NCBI GenBank assembly: GCA_028023455.1
Contig: JAQFVV010000113.1
Coordinates: 1,287,268-1,351,267, forward strand
DNA: 64,000 bases
From: Epiperipatus broadwayi
Taxonomy: Eukaryota > Onychophora > Udeonychophora > Euonychophora > Peripatidae
Direction of reading: 5' to 3'
Part shown: positions 19,661 through 31,112 of the stretch, piece by piece
How positions within the stretch are numbered: the stretch's first letter is position 1
How the letters are laid out: each line of letters opens with the position of its first letter
Notes under the pieces: generated by a model
What the model saw: only the letters and a program-made list of their open reading frames with translations
Told to the model about the DNA's origin: nothing
Database searches by the model: none
Position numbers and translations under genes: made by a program

Positions 19661-21396
19661 GTATAACAGATAGTGAATTACTCTGATTACAAACCTGTTT
19701 AGATGCAAATTTCTCTCATTACGTAATTATTGCGTTTTTTATGTGAGAGATGATAAAATTCTTCTTATTCTATGTTAAATGAGAATGTACATGAATAGAT
19801 GCTGTAATATATTTATTTTGCTTTTGACGTTTTATTAAACATGCCATTACTTGTGATTTTAAGTTAGTTTGTTTAGAAGCACAACGCAGTTTTCACAACA
19901 GTAGCTATGAGTATGAAAGCAAGAAGTTTCTTGAAAGCGCTTAGCTAAAATAAATCAATATTCTTATATTTAAAGTAAATTAATATCTTGCGTTTAATTA
20001 TATATATATTTACTAGCTTCATTATCTGTGAATACAGCATATATATATAGTAGTTTATATCAAAAGATAAGTTTGATGTTTTATTAAAAGGAATTTTTAC
20101 CCGAGAAATACGTCTAAAACTACATTCGAAATTACTTATTTATTTTATTGATAAATAATTATAATACTCGTTTATATAATCATTTTTCAACTTATAGAAA
20201 GCCACGCTGAATAACACTTTGGATTTTTTTTAATTTATCTTTACTACTTTGAAAAGCTGTAATAACTTCATAAATACGTTTGTTATTAATGCCAATATGA
20301 ATTCACTTAAATGTCAATAAAATGTATATATTTTATTATCATTAAATTTGGGTTTCGTGTATTTTCTTTATAAGGTGACACTTATTATTAATTTATGGTC
20401 ACACGTATTAGATTCGCTATGGCATTTCAATATTTACCCTAAGATATTAAATACATATGCACTAATATTTTCTTTTGCCTGGTCACATTAAATTGCTATT
20501 AGATAATATACCATTGTAGTATAAAGAGGAAAAGGGTGATGTTTACATTAAAAGAAACTTTTGGATTATTTGTTTACTTATTTTAAATATATTTCGAGAT
20601 CAATAAAATGCGCTTTGATTTCGATGTGTATTTCTTTGAAATATACTCATATGTAAGAGAAGTCTTAGATATAAATACGTTTTATCTTTTATACGTTTAG
20701 CTAGCCAGAAGTGAGAGATTTAATATTATTGATCTATTATTTATAGTTACAGTTTGGGCTTATTCAATTCGTAGGAAATATTAAATAAGAAAACAAACCT
20801 CACTTCCCATTAACTTTATACATACGGTACAGTTTTGCTACCCAAATACGTAGAACATTTAAAGAACCAGCTTCCAGCATTAGTTACCGTTACAATATAT
20901 ATTTAAAATAGTATAAGGTATATAGTAAATGCAGAATAATAAACAATTTTTTTTTTTTAATTTCATATAGTGGAATTTTTTCTATTGATTTTTTTAATTA
21001 ACATCTTTATTTTCTATATTTACAAACGAGTATACTTACTTTATCCCCAGAAAAATATATATAAATTCATGAATTACAAATGCAACCACTTATTTGGCAT
21101 TCTGGTTTTTTTTTACCTATTTATTTGACATCCTGTGATGCTTTTTTTAATTTCCTGTGCTGTGTAATTTTCCTTCAGGAAAAAAAAAACCTTCAATATC
21201 TTGTTTAATTGAAGATTCTTATTATTATATTTTATTTTTAAACATATCCTAATAATGAAAATAGCAAATATTGTACATATTTTGAGAGACTTTGAGATAA
21301 TGTAAACATGTAAAGTCCACCTTTTCCATGTAAACAGAGCTTAAGTTTCTTCTTCTTCCTTTCCTTATGTTTTGATTTGTACTTTTATATCATAAC
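19661..21396. other. AT-rich noncoding DNA
   Basis: No reading frame or repeat structure recognised. Confidence 0.5.
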
Positions 21397-21550
21397 ATTT
21401 TCAACTTCCTTAAACACTTTAATAATACTATTTTTTATATGAAACTGTTAGAATAAAGTTTTCATATAAAAAATAGTATTGTTAAAGTGTTTGGAGGAAG
21501 TTGAAAGTTTCAAATAAAAAATAGTATTGTTAAAGTGTTTAAGGAAGGTG
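21397..21550. repeat. Hairpin plus direct repeat of a 42-bp unit
   Basis: CTTCCTTAAACACTTTAATA (about 21,400) is repeated inverted at about 21,460-21,502 and again in the same inverted orientation at 21,508-21,549, each copy containing ATAAAAAATAGTATTGTTAA. Three arms of one short element, so either of two hairpins could form. Confidence 0.8.
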
Positions 21551-21752
21551 AAACTGATTTGATATATAAAAGCTTAAGTTTAATATAAAATACTTTGTAA
21601 GACGTCTACTAGTATTTTCATTCATTTTCCATGTCCAATCAAACAAAGTTATGCAATGTTTGTGTAATCATCAAAAGATAACTACTTGAAATATTGTTAA
21701 ATTGTGACAAAGTTAACTCATTTCAATATAGCATTCACTCATTATCAATTAT

Positions 21753-21880
21753 TGTTAGATCAGAAATCGAACTCCGATAATTACTTAAGTAATAGCGCAT
21801 TATCGGAGTTCGACTTCCGATCTAACAATTTCAAGATTTTCAGTACTTTATAATAATAGATTTTCATTATCAATTAATTT
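21753..21880. repeat. MITE-like hairpin (GAACTCCGATAAT family)
   Basis: TCGAACTCCGATAAT and its inverse ATTATCGGAGTTCGA form 30-bp arms with a short loop. The right part (AGTAATAGCGCATTATCGG, then TTTCAAGATTTTCAGTACTT) recurs diverged at 59,785-59,940 inside the TA-flanked element, so this is a dispersed family. Confidence 0.75.
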
Positions 21881-21974
21881 TCTTTAATTTTTTATTATAT
21901 TTTTGCCCTTCATTATAGAACTTTTGTTGCTAATCACAAGTGCTCAAATGATTATGCATACATACATATGAATA

Positions 21975-22945
21975 TTAAATCATCTCACATGGTTAAGAAA
22001 TTCAGCACTGCCCCCTGTGAAATAAATATATTAGAGTTCATATTTCAATAAAAGCCAATTCCAAATGATACCACTTTGAAAATGTATGCTATTAGATCTT
22101 AAATGTTGAAACACGAACTAATTCAAACAAAGAACATGAAATTTAAATAAGCAATGATCTTAACTTGCTACCAAACAAACATGTTTAGTATTATTATATA
22201 AAGACAAACTAAACATTAGTAAATTAATCTTTAAACCACCTACCACAATGAAATATGAAAATAATCCAAGTGCGTAACACTATACTGAAATAAATATACA
22301 AATAATTGAATCTTAATCATGTGAGATGATATAATACTAAGCACTGGGATTATTTTTATAATTTAATAGCATACTGTTTCAAAGTGGTATTATTTTGAGA
22401 TGGCTATTATTGAAATACGGACCCTAATATATTTATTTCACAGAAAAAAGTGCTGCATTTCTTAACCATGTGAGAATAACTGAAACACAGGCTTATTATA
22501 TACCTGTGTCTATATATGTAATATATAGGGTATATGAGCACAGACTTTCACATGACCCACCATTCTCCACTCTATCTCATAACACTGATACACTTCCATT
22601 ATCAGATTTTCAATTGGATGAAGAGTTGGAGTGTGGAGTAGATTGAAGCCTGTCCATTAAAGTATGACGATTGGCTATCTTAATAGATATCTGAGCACTT
22701 ATAGCATATATGTGTAGAAATGGTAATCTGAACCAACTGATGATTGCTGGTTTAGTATGAAATACATATATTGGTGATTGTTTATCTTTTCAACATATAT
22801 GTGTTCAAGTGTATCAATGTTATGGGATAGAGTGGAGAGTGGTGGGTTGTGTGAAAGTCTGTGATCAATAATCATGTGAGATGATTTAATATTTGTATAT
22901 TTATTTCAGTATAGTGTTAAGCACTGGGATTATTTATATATGTGT
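21975..22945. repeat. Foldback element interrupted by a family S copy
   Basis: The left arm (about 21,978-22,095) pairs with a right arm split into 22,362-22,475 and 22,882-22,895: AATATTAAATCATCTCACAT on the left is restored by joining the two right pieces. A second internal hairpin (22,258-22,345) shares AACACTATACTGAAATAAAT with the sequence at 22,890-22,935. The split and its repeated ends show that the family S copy arrived later. Confidence 0.75.
22467..22881 (+). mobile_element. Family S retroposon insertion with 9-bp target-site duplication
   Basis: CATGTGAGA at 22,467-22,475 and 22,873-22,881 bounds a 397-bp family S copy. It starts ATAACTGAAACACAGGCTT and ends in the GTGTGAAAGTCTGTG region. 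The host foldback arm reads continuously once this insert and one repeat are removed, which supports the boundaries. The copy lacks the middle segment (ACATGAGGGGTCAG) present in the 31.6-kb copy. Confidence 0.8.
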
Positions 22946-22962
22946 GTGTGTGTGTGTGTGCC
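22936..22962. repeat. TA/TG microsatellite
   Basis: TATATATG followed by about nine TG repeats. Confidence 0.9.
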
Positions 22963-24809
22963 ATATATTTAAAGATTTTGTTTTCATCACAGCTGCATTT
23001 CTTTAATTGAATCACATATTTCTAAAATTTAACTAAATAGATAATAAACCTGTTTAATTTATATATTTTATATACTCAAAAAAAATAAAAATAATAATAA
23101 ATGTTTTCTTTTTTGCAGTTCAAATTAATTAAGAGATTAAAATGTTTTAATAAACAGGAACAAATATTTGTAAGAATATAGGAACATACTATTGTAAAAT
23201 TAATTATTAAACTCTATATAAATATTGGTAGACAGACAGTTATTTATTCAAAGTTTGTATATGAATTGTGAGTTGTCAGAGTGAATAGTTATCATTTGTG
23301 TATAAACCAGGAAGATTCCTATAACCAATCATCTACTAAAAGAAACAATCTATTTAAAAAATACTGGATGAATTTACTAAAATTAACTTAATATCTGCTA
23401 ATTAAAATTTTCTAGCTATATAACTAAATTTCTGAATCCCAAGTTATGCTGAACATCAGTATGTATGTCTCATCAATTTGTCAAGCTGTCTCCATTAGCT
23501 GAAGGTGCACAAAATTTTTTTAAAAAAACCCTATCAAGCAATAAATAACCTTATCTTTTCATATCTTTATTTTAATCACATTTTCTCTATTCATACTGAT
23601 AGCAGTAAATTTGATCTCACTATAATATTGTTTGATGTGATGGAAATTTACCTAATGTATTTTATTTTATGAGCAGGCTTTTGAAAATATTAGACTTAAA
23701 CTATACCATCACTGAAAAGAAAATCCTTGGAACTTGTTTTTTAAGAAGGTTTTATCAGTGTTTACTTGGTTAAAAAAGAGATGCGATTACTGGTTTTGAT
23801 TTAGAGTTAATTAAGTAACAGCAGATTAATGAGATAGAGTTTGCTATTACAGAAATGTCTACTCAACATAATATGGTGCAAGAAAAGGGAATATTATTGT
23901 CATCTTAATTTACCACTATATATAATCTATTCAGAAATATCAAAAACAGACAATATACAAAATTTGTTAATCAAGGATGCTGTTGAAAAAATTTACATGG
24001 CAAAACTTAGCTTCAAGAACTAGAACAGTAGTATAAAGATATAATGTTATTTTGAAAAATAAATTGTCTTACAGATATCTTAAGTTCAACCAAATCCTTA
24101 TTACAATTTATCAATAGTTGGTAGAAAATATTACATTTTGATATGTAACATTAATAGTCAGAAGAACAAATGAAGACTATTTTCTTAAAGAAGTACACAA
24201 CACATACTGCACAGTTTGTTCTACTAGCCTAGAATATTTTCCTACATCACCTATTTGCTCCAGATATGTAAAATTTGTCTGAGATGATAACTTTATTTTA
24301 ATTATATGTTCCACTATTTTTATCATTTAGTAGATTTGTTAAATGTTATTAAAAAAAATCAAACTATATATTTCTACATATTTTCAATACACAGCTGAAT
24401 GTACTCATATTTCTAAAGCTTAAATGAAATGGAATTTTCCATGAAATGGAATAATTTGTCTAAATGATGAAAATAGTCCAACATATAATTACAGTATATA
24501 TAGATTAAAATGAAGGCTTTTGAGGTTAAAAGATGTGAATCTATAACTTTAAATTCATCTTTATACATATTTGCTTATTATTAATATTCGGATAACACTG
24601 TCATTTTGGCTGAATATTTCACCCATTGTCTAGGTAGTAGAGAGTACTTTGGGATGTTCCAGAATTTTGGGTGTTTCTGCAACATTTTCGTAAGTCTTTC
24701 ACAGCCTGGATGATAGCTGGTAAAATAGCAGTGTTATGTTAACACTAACAATAGTAAAACATATTCACAACAAATGCATATATATACACACACCACACTT
24801 ATATATATA
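22963..24809. other. AT-rich noncoding DNA
   Basis: No gene is supported. At 24,466-24,490 GATGAAAATAGTCCAACATA is a single end of the foldback family seen at 1.1-1.5 kb. Confidence 0.5.
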
Positions 24810-24900
24810 TGTAGAAAGAGAGGGGGAAAGAGGGACGGGAGAGAGAGTAAAGGGGAAAGGGAGGGGGGAGAGAAAGAGTGGGAGAGGGGAAGTGAATGTG
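24810..24900 (+). repeat. Purine-rich (G/A) tract
   Basis: About 85 bases almost entirely G and A on the plus strand with only a few pyrimidine interruptions, strikingly G-rich within AT-rich surroundings. It may form triplex (H-DNA) structures. The 69-codon frame across it (REGERGTGERVKGKG) is a by-product of composition. Confidence 0.85.
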
Positions 24901-25982
24901 TTTAATAACATGAGATTATTATTATTTGCATCTCTCCATTTTTGACATCATTTTAATCTAACCTTATTTTGCCTTCTTTAATTAAATAGTCAACAATATT
25001 TATTTTTGCATTAAACTTTCAGCAGATGATTAACTTTTTATGATTAATTTTTCTCCAAAGATGTTGTTTTACGTTTTGCACATGATTAATTAAATTTAAT
25101 TTCTGATTGAGAGTTTATTAGAATGTTTACAAAAATAGTTCACGATTCAGTAATTATTATTGAAAAAATATTTGTAATTACAATCTAAGTTAAAAGCAAT
25201 TAATACAAAAAGTTTCACTTAAACTGTTTCAACATCTTTATTTGTGTATAACACATACTTTATTATGATACTACTTTACAATCTATACATTTACAAAAGT
25301 CACACAATTAAAAAAATAATATTATGCAGTTTTAATGTCCTGTATATATGTGGGTATATAGTAAAAATTCTCAAAACATAATGATTACTATATCTATTTA
25401 CAATTCATGATGTAGGTATTAATATGTGGATGAAATTTGCACATTTTTTAAGTCAGGTTGAAATCTAGATTAAGCAAGAAAAACCAACTCGTAATTAGTA
25501 TCGAATTATCTGGTGGACTCAATTAAAATTTAAGATGTGTGGTGTTATCTTCTCCTTCACTATTTTTCTATAAATGAGTATTAGAAAGATCTGCATTCTA
25601 TAATCAGATATTAGAAGTGTTTTTTAAATCTATTTACAAACATAAATGTGCATTATCTATTCTACATAAACATATATAGTGTAACGGTAATTTTTCACAA
25701 TATGGTATTTTATAAATAACAATATATAACAATAGATGGGTTTGATTTTGAAACATATACAATCAAAGATATTTAATAATAAGCTGATGCGTTGCAGTGA
25801 AACTTTTTTATGTAATAATTTGTAGGCTTTTTTTATATATTCTAATTTGCAGACTTAGCACTTTCGGAGCCCTTGTTACTCCATATTCATAGTCTTTTCA
25901 GATTATTAATGTTATATGCAAATGTATGCAAATTGCCTTCTATACTATCCATTTTTTGGAAATGGCAAAACAAGTGTCTCTT
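24901..25982. other. AT-rich noncoding DNA
   Basis: The part from about 25,600 to 25,775 weakly resembles 30,850-31,070, the upstream flank of the second duplication copy (TATACAATCAAAGATAT versus TATACAACCAAAGATAT). No gene. Confidence 0.45.
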
Positions 25983-26340
25983 CTATTTATTGATTTGGCT
26001 TGCTGGTGATGAAACATGCTTCCTTAATTTTTCTCTTGATATCATTCCTTTCCAGGCATAAAATGTCAGCCTTGGGGGGTCAAATCTGTGGTTGAACTCT
26101 TGCTGATGGTCAGCAAATACAGAGCTGCCTTCTTTTTTGGTTATTGCTCTTGTATATGTATATTTGTGCTGAGCGGATCTATTGCCAACTGTGGCACGAG
26201 TTTCTCCATAATAAACCGAATCACACCCGATTTGAGGGCACACAATTCTATATACTACCCGGGGGTTTCTTCAATGTTTCTTTTATCTTTGGTATTATTA
26301 ATAAGCCTATTGGTGTTTGGAGGGGTTTTAAATCCTAGTT
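25983..26340 (-). pseudogene. Penelope-like element fragment with GIY-YIG endonuclease remnant
   Basis: The minus strand reads VVYRIVCPQIGCDSVYYGET and then RATVGNRSAQHKY. This fits the GIY-YIG nuclease of Penelope-like elements (VYKI.C..C...YIGET.R....R..EH). SSVFADHQQEFNHRFD follows, as in S..A.H...TGH.FD. The conserved Y-Y pair, the G-E-T and the R (GNRSAQH) are recognisable. About 30 codons further upstream (KPLQTPIGLLIIPKIKETLK) are separated by a frameshift near the CCCCCGGG run. It stops at TAA after ASQINK. No reverse transcriptase domain remains. The matching duplicated sequence at 31.1 kb lacks this insert. Confidence 0.75.
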
Positions 26341-26362
26341 TAAATTCTTTCTGTGTGTACCA

Positions 26363-28870
26363 TAAACTTTGATTCTAATAAATACTAAGTGGTTAATAAA
26401 ATTCAAATAAAAATTTTAACTGAAATACATAATAATATAAACCAATGTAGTAACAATGATTTACAATTTAAAAGTATAACCACTCTCAAAAGTATTTTAT
26501 TTACTTTTCAGTTTCAATAAAAAAAACCTCAAAGGCACCAAACATTCTAAAAAGAACGTTTACTTTTGAAATACTTTTAAAGGAACAATCATCATTAATT
26601 ATTACGGTCATCCCAGCATGCCCCCAATGGATCACATGATTTCTCAGGGCTATGGATATTAACTAGCATATGCATGTAAAAAGAATACTTGTCATTTTTC
26701 ATGTAAACAAGGATAGCTGCCCATATTTTTGATAAATATACAGTTTTGAGAGTCTATAATCTATCAAGCTGAGTTTGTTAATCTTTCTATAATCTATAAT
26801 CTATCAAGCTGAGTTTGTTAATCTTTTTATAAGCTATAATCTATCAAGCTGAATTAGCTGTTAAATTAAACAAAATTAATAAATCAATTATTAAATTAAA
26901 AAAAAAAAAGATATATTTTATTAAGAAGCATTATTTCAATTTTTTATATAATAAAACGTAGGAAGTTATGAGATGCTTGTAACATTATTATACTTCATTA
27001 TAATTTAGCGTATTTTTTTTGTCGGCTTTTTTTTTTTTGGTAAATTGTCATAATGATAAAATTTTGGAACCTCTTATCACAGAATATAATGCAATGGATT
27101 ATTGACAAAGGCACAGGATTTTGCTCTCTTGAAAAATGCGCATTAATGGTCATGATATAGTTGCACGCCAACACATGAATAAAGTGTAAATATTGCATTT
27201 ATATTTTTTTTTCATTTTTCTGTTAATAAGTTAATCCAAAATAAAAAAAGTGAACTGTAAATATTGTAATTAATTTTTCCACAATTATTTTTTTTTAAAT
27301 AACAATAATAAAAAGTAAAATGTAAATATTAAATACATTTCCTAGCAGGCAATTTTTAGGAAGCATTTCTTGGGACCCTCAAAACTGTAAATTTGTCAAA
27401 AACATGAGCTGCCATCTTGGTTTACTTCAAAACTCACAAGCACCATTAAAACATATTTGGGTTGAGTTACAAACAAACTGGATTGACAAAAAAAATGTAA
27501 CAATATATTAATAATGAAAAAAAAACAAAACTGTTGTGTATATAATTGTAACAATCAACACACAAAAAATATTCAATATTATAGTAACAAAAGATATTTT
27601 AAATGTAAGTTAAACTTAAGGCCTTAGTATTTCTAATAATAAGATCTTACCATGTTAAATATTGAAACTATAATTAACCATGGTTTATTCAGGTATTGTA
27701 CTTTTAATATTTTACTGTTGTTTTTCTTAGTTTTTCTGATTTTCTCCTTGAAAATTGGTGATATTAAAGAGAGTAAATACAGCAACATTGGTGATATTCT
27801 ATGAGGTATACTATCTGTAGGTCTTGAATAATTTATATGGTGCCATCCATTTCTTCTTCCATGGCATTTTTTTAAATTTCAGCACTAACTTCTGGATCTG
27901 ACTGCATTTTCCAGGCATTTTGATACCATACAGTAGATATATTTTTCTAAGTTAAATACAGCTTATAATGGAATAAGAGTTTTAAGCAATGGTTGTTTCT
28001 CTCTTCAACATGGATCATGGCAACATGACTTCAATAATAGACTGCATTCTAATGCAAAGCGATATGGAACGAAGTGCTGCATTCCTAGAATTAGAATGAT
28101 AGTGCCTAGTTTCTTGCTTCAGACCTATTTGATTTTGTCCAAACAACATATTTTTTTCAAACAACATATACATAACCAGCTAGGGAAAATATGAACTTTT
28201 ATTACAATATATTTTTGAAAGATACTTTGTTTACTCTCTTCAAAACACATTGTGGATACAAATTTTATGTACATTATATTATGTTTTTTATGAATAAAAG
28301 AAGAGAAAAAAAAGTTTTTCGGACTCTCTCTCTCTTTATTTACAGTTTACAATGTAGGAAGAAGAAAAATTCACTGCTGACTTTTAAATTTTTAATTACA
28401 AATTCTAAAATATTATCAATTACAAAATTTTAACATTTTTTTCAAATCCACCATTGGATTTTCTATAAAAATGAACAAGTTGTTTAATTAAAACTTTTCT
28501 ATGAAAAGCAAATTAAATAAGGTTTGAAATGCTTTAAATTTTGCTAAACTATGCAATTCAAAATTCTTTTGTATATGAAAAACATTTTTTCTTTCTTCTT
28601 TACAATGCAATTCATTATTATTCAGTTTCTAATATATGGCAAAACAAAACTTAATAATCATTAATAATGTGCATGAATTAGTTTTTTAGACAGTTTACAC
28701 CTTTATTTTTCAAGTGACATGCATATACACGCACATCCCAAATGACAGTTTGTATATTTATTAGTCTGTTTACATGAATATTTATTAAATACATTTTTTT
28801 CTCTCTGAATTGTTGTAGTATAGTCAATCTAAATTGCATCTGATTTGTTATAACTACAAATCACCCTCTG
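26363..28870 (+). repeat. Direct duplication, copy 1
   Basis: Blocks 26,363-26,710, 27,445-28,140 and 28,190-28,860 match 31,113-31,445, 31,445-32,730 and 32,740-33,350 in the same order and orientation with roughly 80% identity by eye. Shared words include GTTGGATACAAATTTTATGT-like and GATAAGATCTTAC. Copy 1 has about 750 bp (26,690-27,445) not seen in copy 2. No coding sequence is recognised in either copy; it could be an unrecognised long repeat or a genomic duplication. Confidence 0.7.
26754..26860 (+). repeat. 40-bp tandem repeat, about 2.7 copies
   Basis: Units starting CTATAATCTATCAAGCTGAG begin at 26,754, 26,794 and 26,834. They lie in the segment present only in copy 1 of the duplication. 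Confidence 0.9.
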
Positions 28871-29146
28871 TTAAGATGAGACAATGAGAAAGTATAATTT
28901 TCAATTCTCATTTATATCCTTACTACAAAACATTTCTCTAATTTTCAGTTTCACAAATAGTGTTTCACAGAATATGTATGTCCATAATGTGCAGAGATTT
29001 GCTTGATACTGAATGCTGTAAAGAATACATAGGATCTCAACTCTAAGATCTAAAAAAATTCCATCATAGAACATTAAGATGTACACTGAAAGGTAGAACC
29101 TAAAAGGATTTTTGAGTTGGAATTCATTGAGTTATCCAAGACACAT
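28871..29146. other. AT-rich noncoding DNA
   Basis: Nothing recognised. Confidence 0.5.
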
Positions 29147-29305
29147 GAAAATAAAATATAAGCCTTGCTTCTTTTTGAATCTTAGAGACTGAAGGGTATA
29201 ACACTTAAAAGTAAAACCTTGCTTTTTTTAAATCTTAGAGGGTGATAAATACTATGTGAAAATTAAACCTCCTCCCTTTTGAGTCAAGGAAACTGATAAA
29301 TTCCA
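29147..29305. repeat. Diverged tandem repeat, about 55-60 bp period, three copies
   Basis: Three consecutive units each read approximately AAAATNAANCCTTGCTTC, then TTTTGAATCTTAGAG and a GATAAATAC-like end, with growing divergence. Confidence 0.55.
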
Positions 29306-29989
29306 CAAACACTTGAACTGCACCTTACTTCCACTGAGCCTTACAGGTGAGTAAGTAAACTACTTGTGAAAAAAATGTGGTGGCAGCACCTGAGATTTCA
29401 AAACATCACGTGACAGCATAGTTTGTCACATGCTTCCCCAAATCCCAATACAGCACTAGAAACAGCATATCTAAGCAAACTATAAACCATTTTCTTCTTT
29501 CTCTGCATAAATCAATAAATAATTATCCTGGTCTTATATTTCTTAGTTATTTCCAAAATCAAAATTAGTAATTGTTTTTTTTTTTTTATCAATAATAGTC
29601 ACCCTTACTTTCTATTAAGCTTGACATTTCTCTTTTTGGTAATTTTAATGTCACTTTCAGGATTGTCATATATTTTATCTTGGGTAAACATTATTTAAGT
29701 TCATTTTTCTTAAAACATTTTTCTTTTAAACAGATCCAGGATTGTTAGGGAATGAGCAACCCTTTATTTTTTAAAATTAAATTTTACCTCTCTTCAGATA
29801 TTGATTTAGAGGTGGAGATGTTACATAGAATGACTCAAAAAATATAATATCTCTTTATTCTGGCATGGATCTTTTACTTTGTTATTTCTCTTCTTTCTAA
29901 TATTTGAGCTGCAGAATTTATTTTCTTGCTTAAAGGTATAAAATCCTTAAAATATTCTTTAACCATGAATTTTGTCACTTATCTACAAG
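29306..29989. other. AT-rich DNA, no recognised content
   Basis: No motif found. It could be the decayed downstream part of the coding-like region at 30.0-30.5 kb read on the minus strand. Confidence 0.4.
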
Positions 29990-30520
29990 ATTTTTAGTTT
30001 CATTTGGTACTACAATTATCTTCTATCTCATATTGTAACAAGCTATTATACACAATTTTTTCTGAAATCCTCATTTATAATAGTTTCTTCTATGTTTACT
30101 TCATTAAGCTCTTGATTTTTACTTTCATTAATTATTTTGAGTATTCATCTATGGAGTCTAAAACATTCTCAGATTTAAAGTCTTGTATCACATTATCCAT
30201 AGATTCTTTGTGATTTTCCTCTTCATTTGCCACTTCAAAAATTTCATCCTTTTTTTAAAGCCATTCTTCATGTCTCTTTTGCATTTTTTCCAGAAATTTG
30301 TTAAGTTTTCTTGCAGTCTTTCTTCAAATTTTTTCATAAATAAATACATCATTTCACTATTAAATGTATGTGGCTTTTGTTCTAAAAGCTTTTGTGCTGT
30401 TAGAATAAACTTCCTGTACAATTGATTCTGATTCTATTGGCTGTACTGATTGTTGTGTTGATAGATCCATGTTCAATTCTGCTTCCATCCCTTTTGTTTT
30501 TGAATATGTTATCATTTATA
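29990..30520 (-). pseudogene. Decayed coding-like region, possibly a retroelement Gag/ORF1
   Basis: The minus strand contains overlapping broken frames rich in charged residues: MEAELNMDLSTQQSVQPIES at the start, FEERLQENLTNFWKKCKRDM in the middle and ANEEENHKESMDNVIQDFKS towards the end. The last is in another frame, so at least two frameshifts are implied. The composition (Glu, Lys, Gln, Asn rich, coiled-coil-like) stands out from surrounding AT noise. The protein is not recognised; a Gag-like or LINE ORF1-like origin is a guess from context only. Confidence 0.35.
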
Positions 30521-31112
30521 TGTAGATAATTAAATGTTGTATATTTCTCTTCTCTCTTGTTGATTTCTTTTTGCAGACTTATAAACTTAATTACTCATTA
30601 TATGTATATTCTATTATTAATTAAACACACCCTAGTCTCAACCCTTCATATATAATCTCCAGAAAAATATGATATACCTTTGCCTTGTTGTTTATTTATA
30701 TTATTTATTATGTATACTGACATTTATTAAATATTACCTTGACTGCTGCTTTCATAAAATATAAGTATATACAAAACATTGTTTTTTAAATGCTAATCTT
30801 ATTTCTCAATCCAAATATTCATTGCATTTTACTTAATTAATATGCACCACAATATGGTAAAGGTATTTATACTTTAATATCCAGTACATTATGTGACTAT
30901 ACATAAGTAAGAAAAGGGAATGATCAAACCACAAAGTTAGTTGCACAAACATGTATTTTGCAAAACTGAAATTTAACAAAATAAATAAATGTTCAAGCTC
31001 TAAAACATTGGTTATGCCAATAGAAGTATATAATAGTAGACAGGTTTGAACCTGGAATGTATACAACCAAAGATATAACATATATGAGATCTTCAAAATG
31101 TATATTATAAAC
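30521..31112. other. AT-rich noncoding DNA
   Basis: The last part (from about 30,850) may be the upstream flank of duplication copy 2. No gene recognised. Confidence 0.45.

Noticed and set aside
25873-26372. Plus-strand frames of 62-94 codons
   Set aside because: They are antisense to the Penelope-like GIY-YIG remnant, which has the recognisable motifs.
26754-26860. CRISPR-like array
   Set aside because: The 40-bp repeats are directly adjacent with no spacers, in a eukaryotic context.
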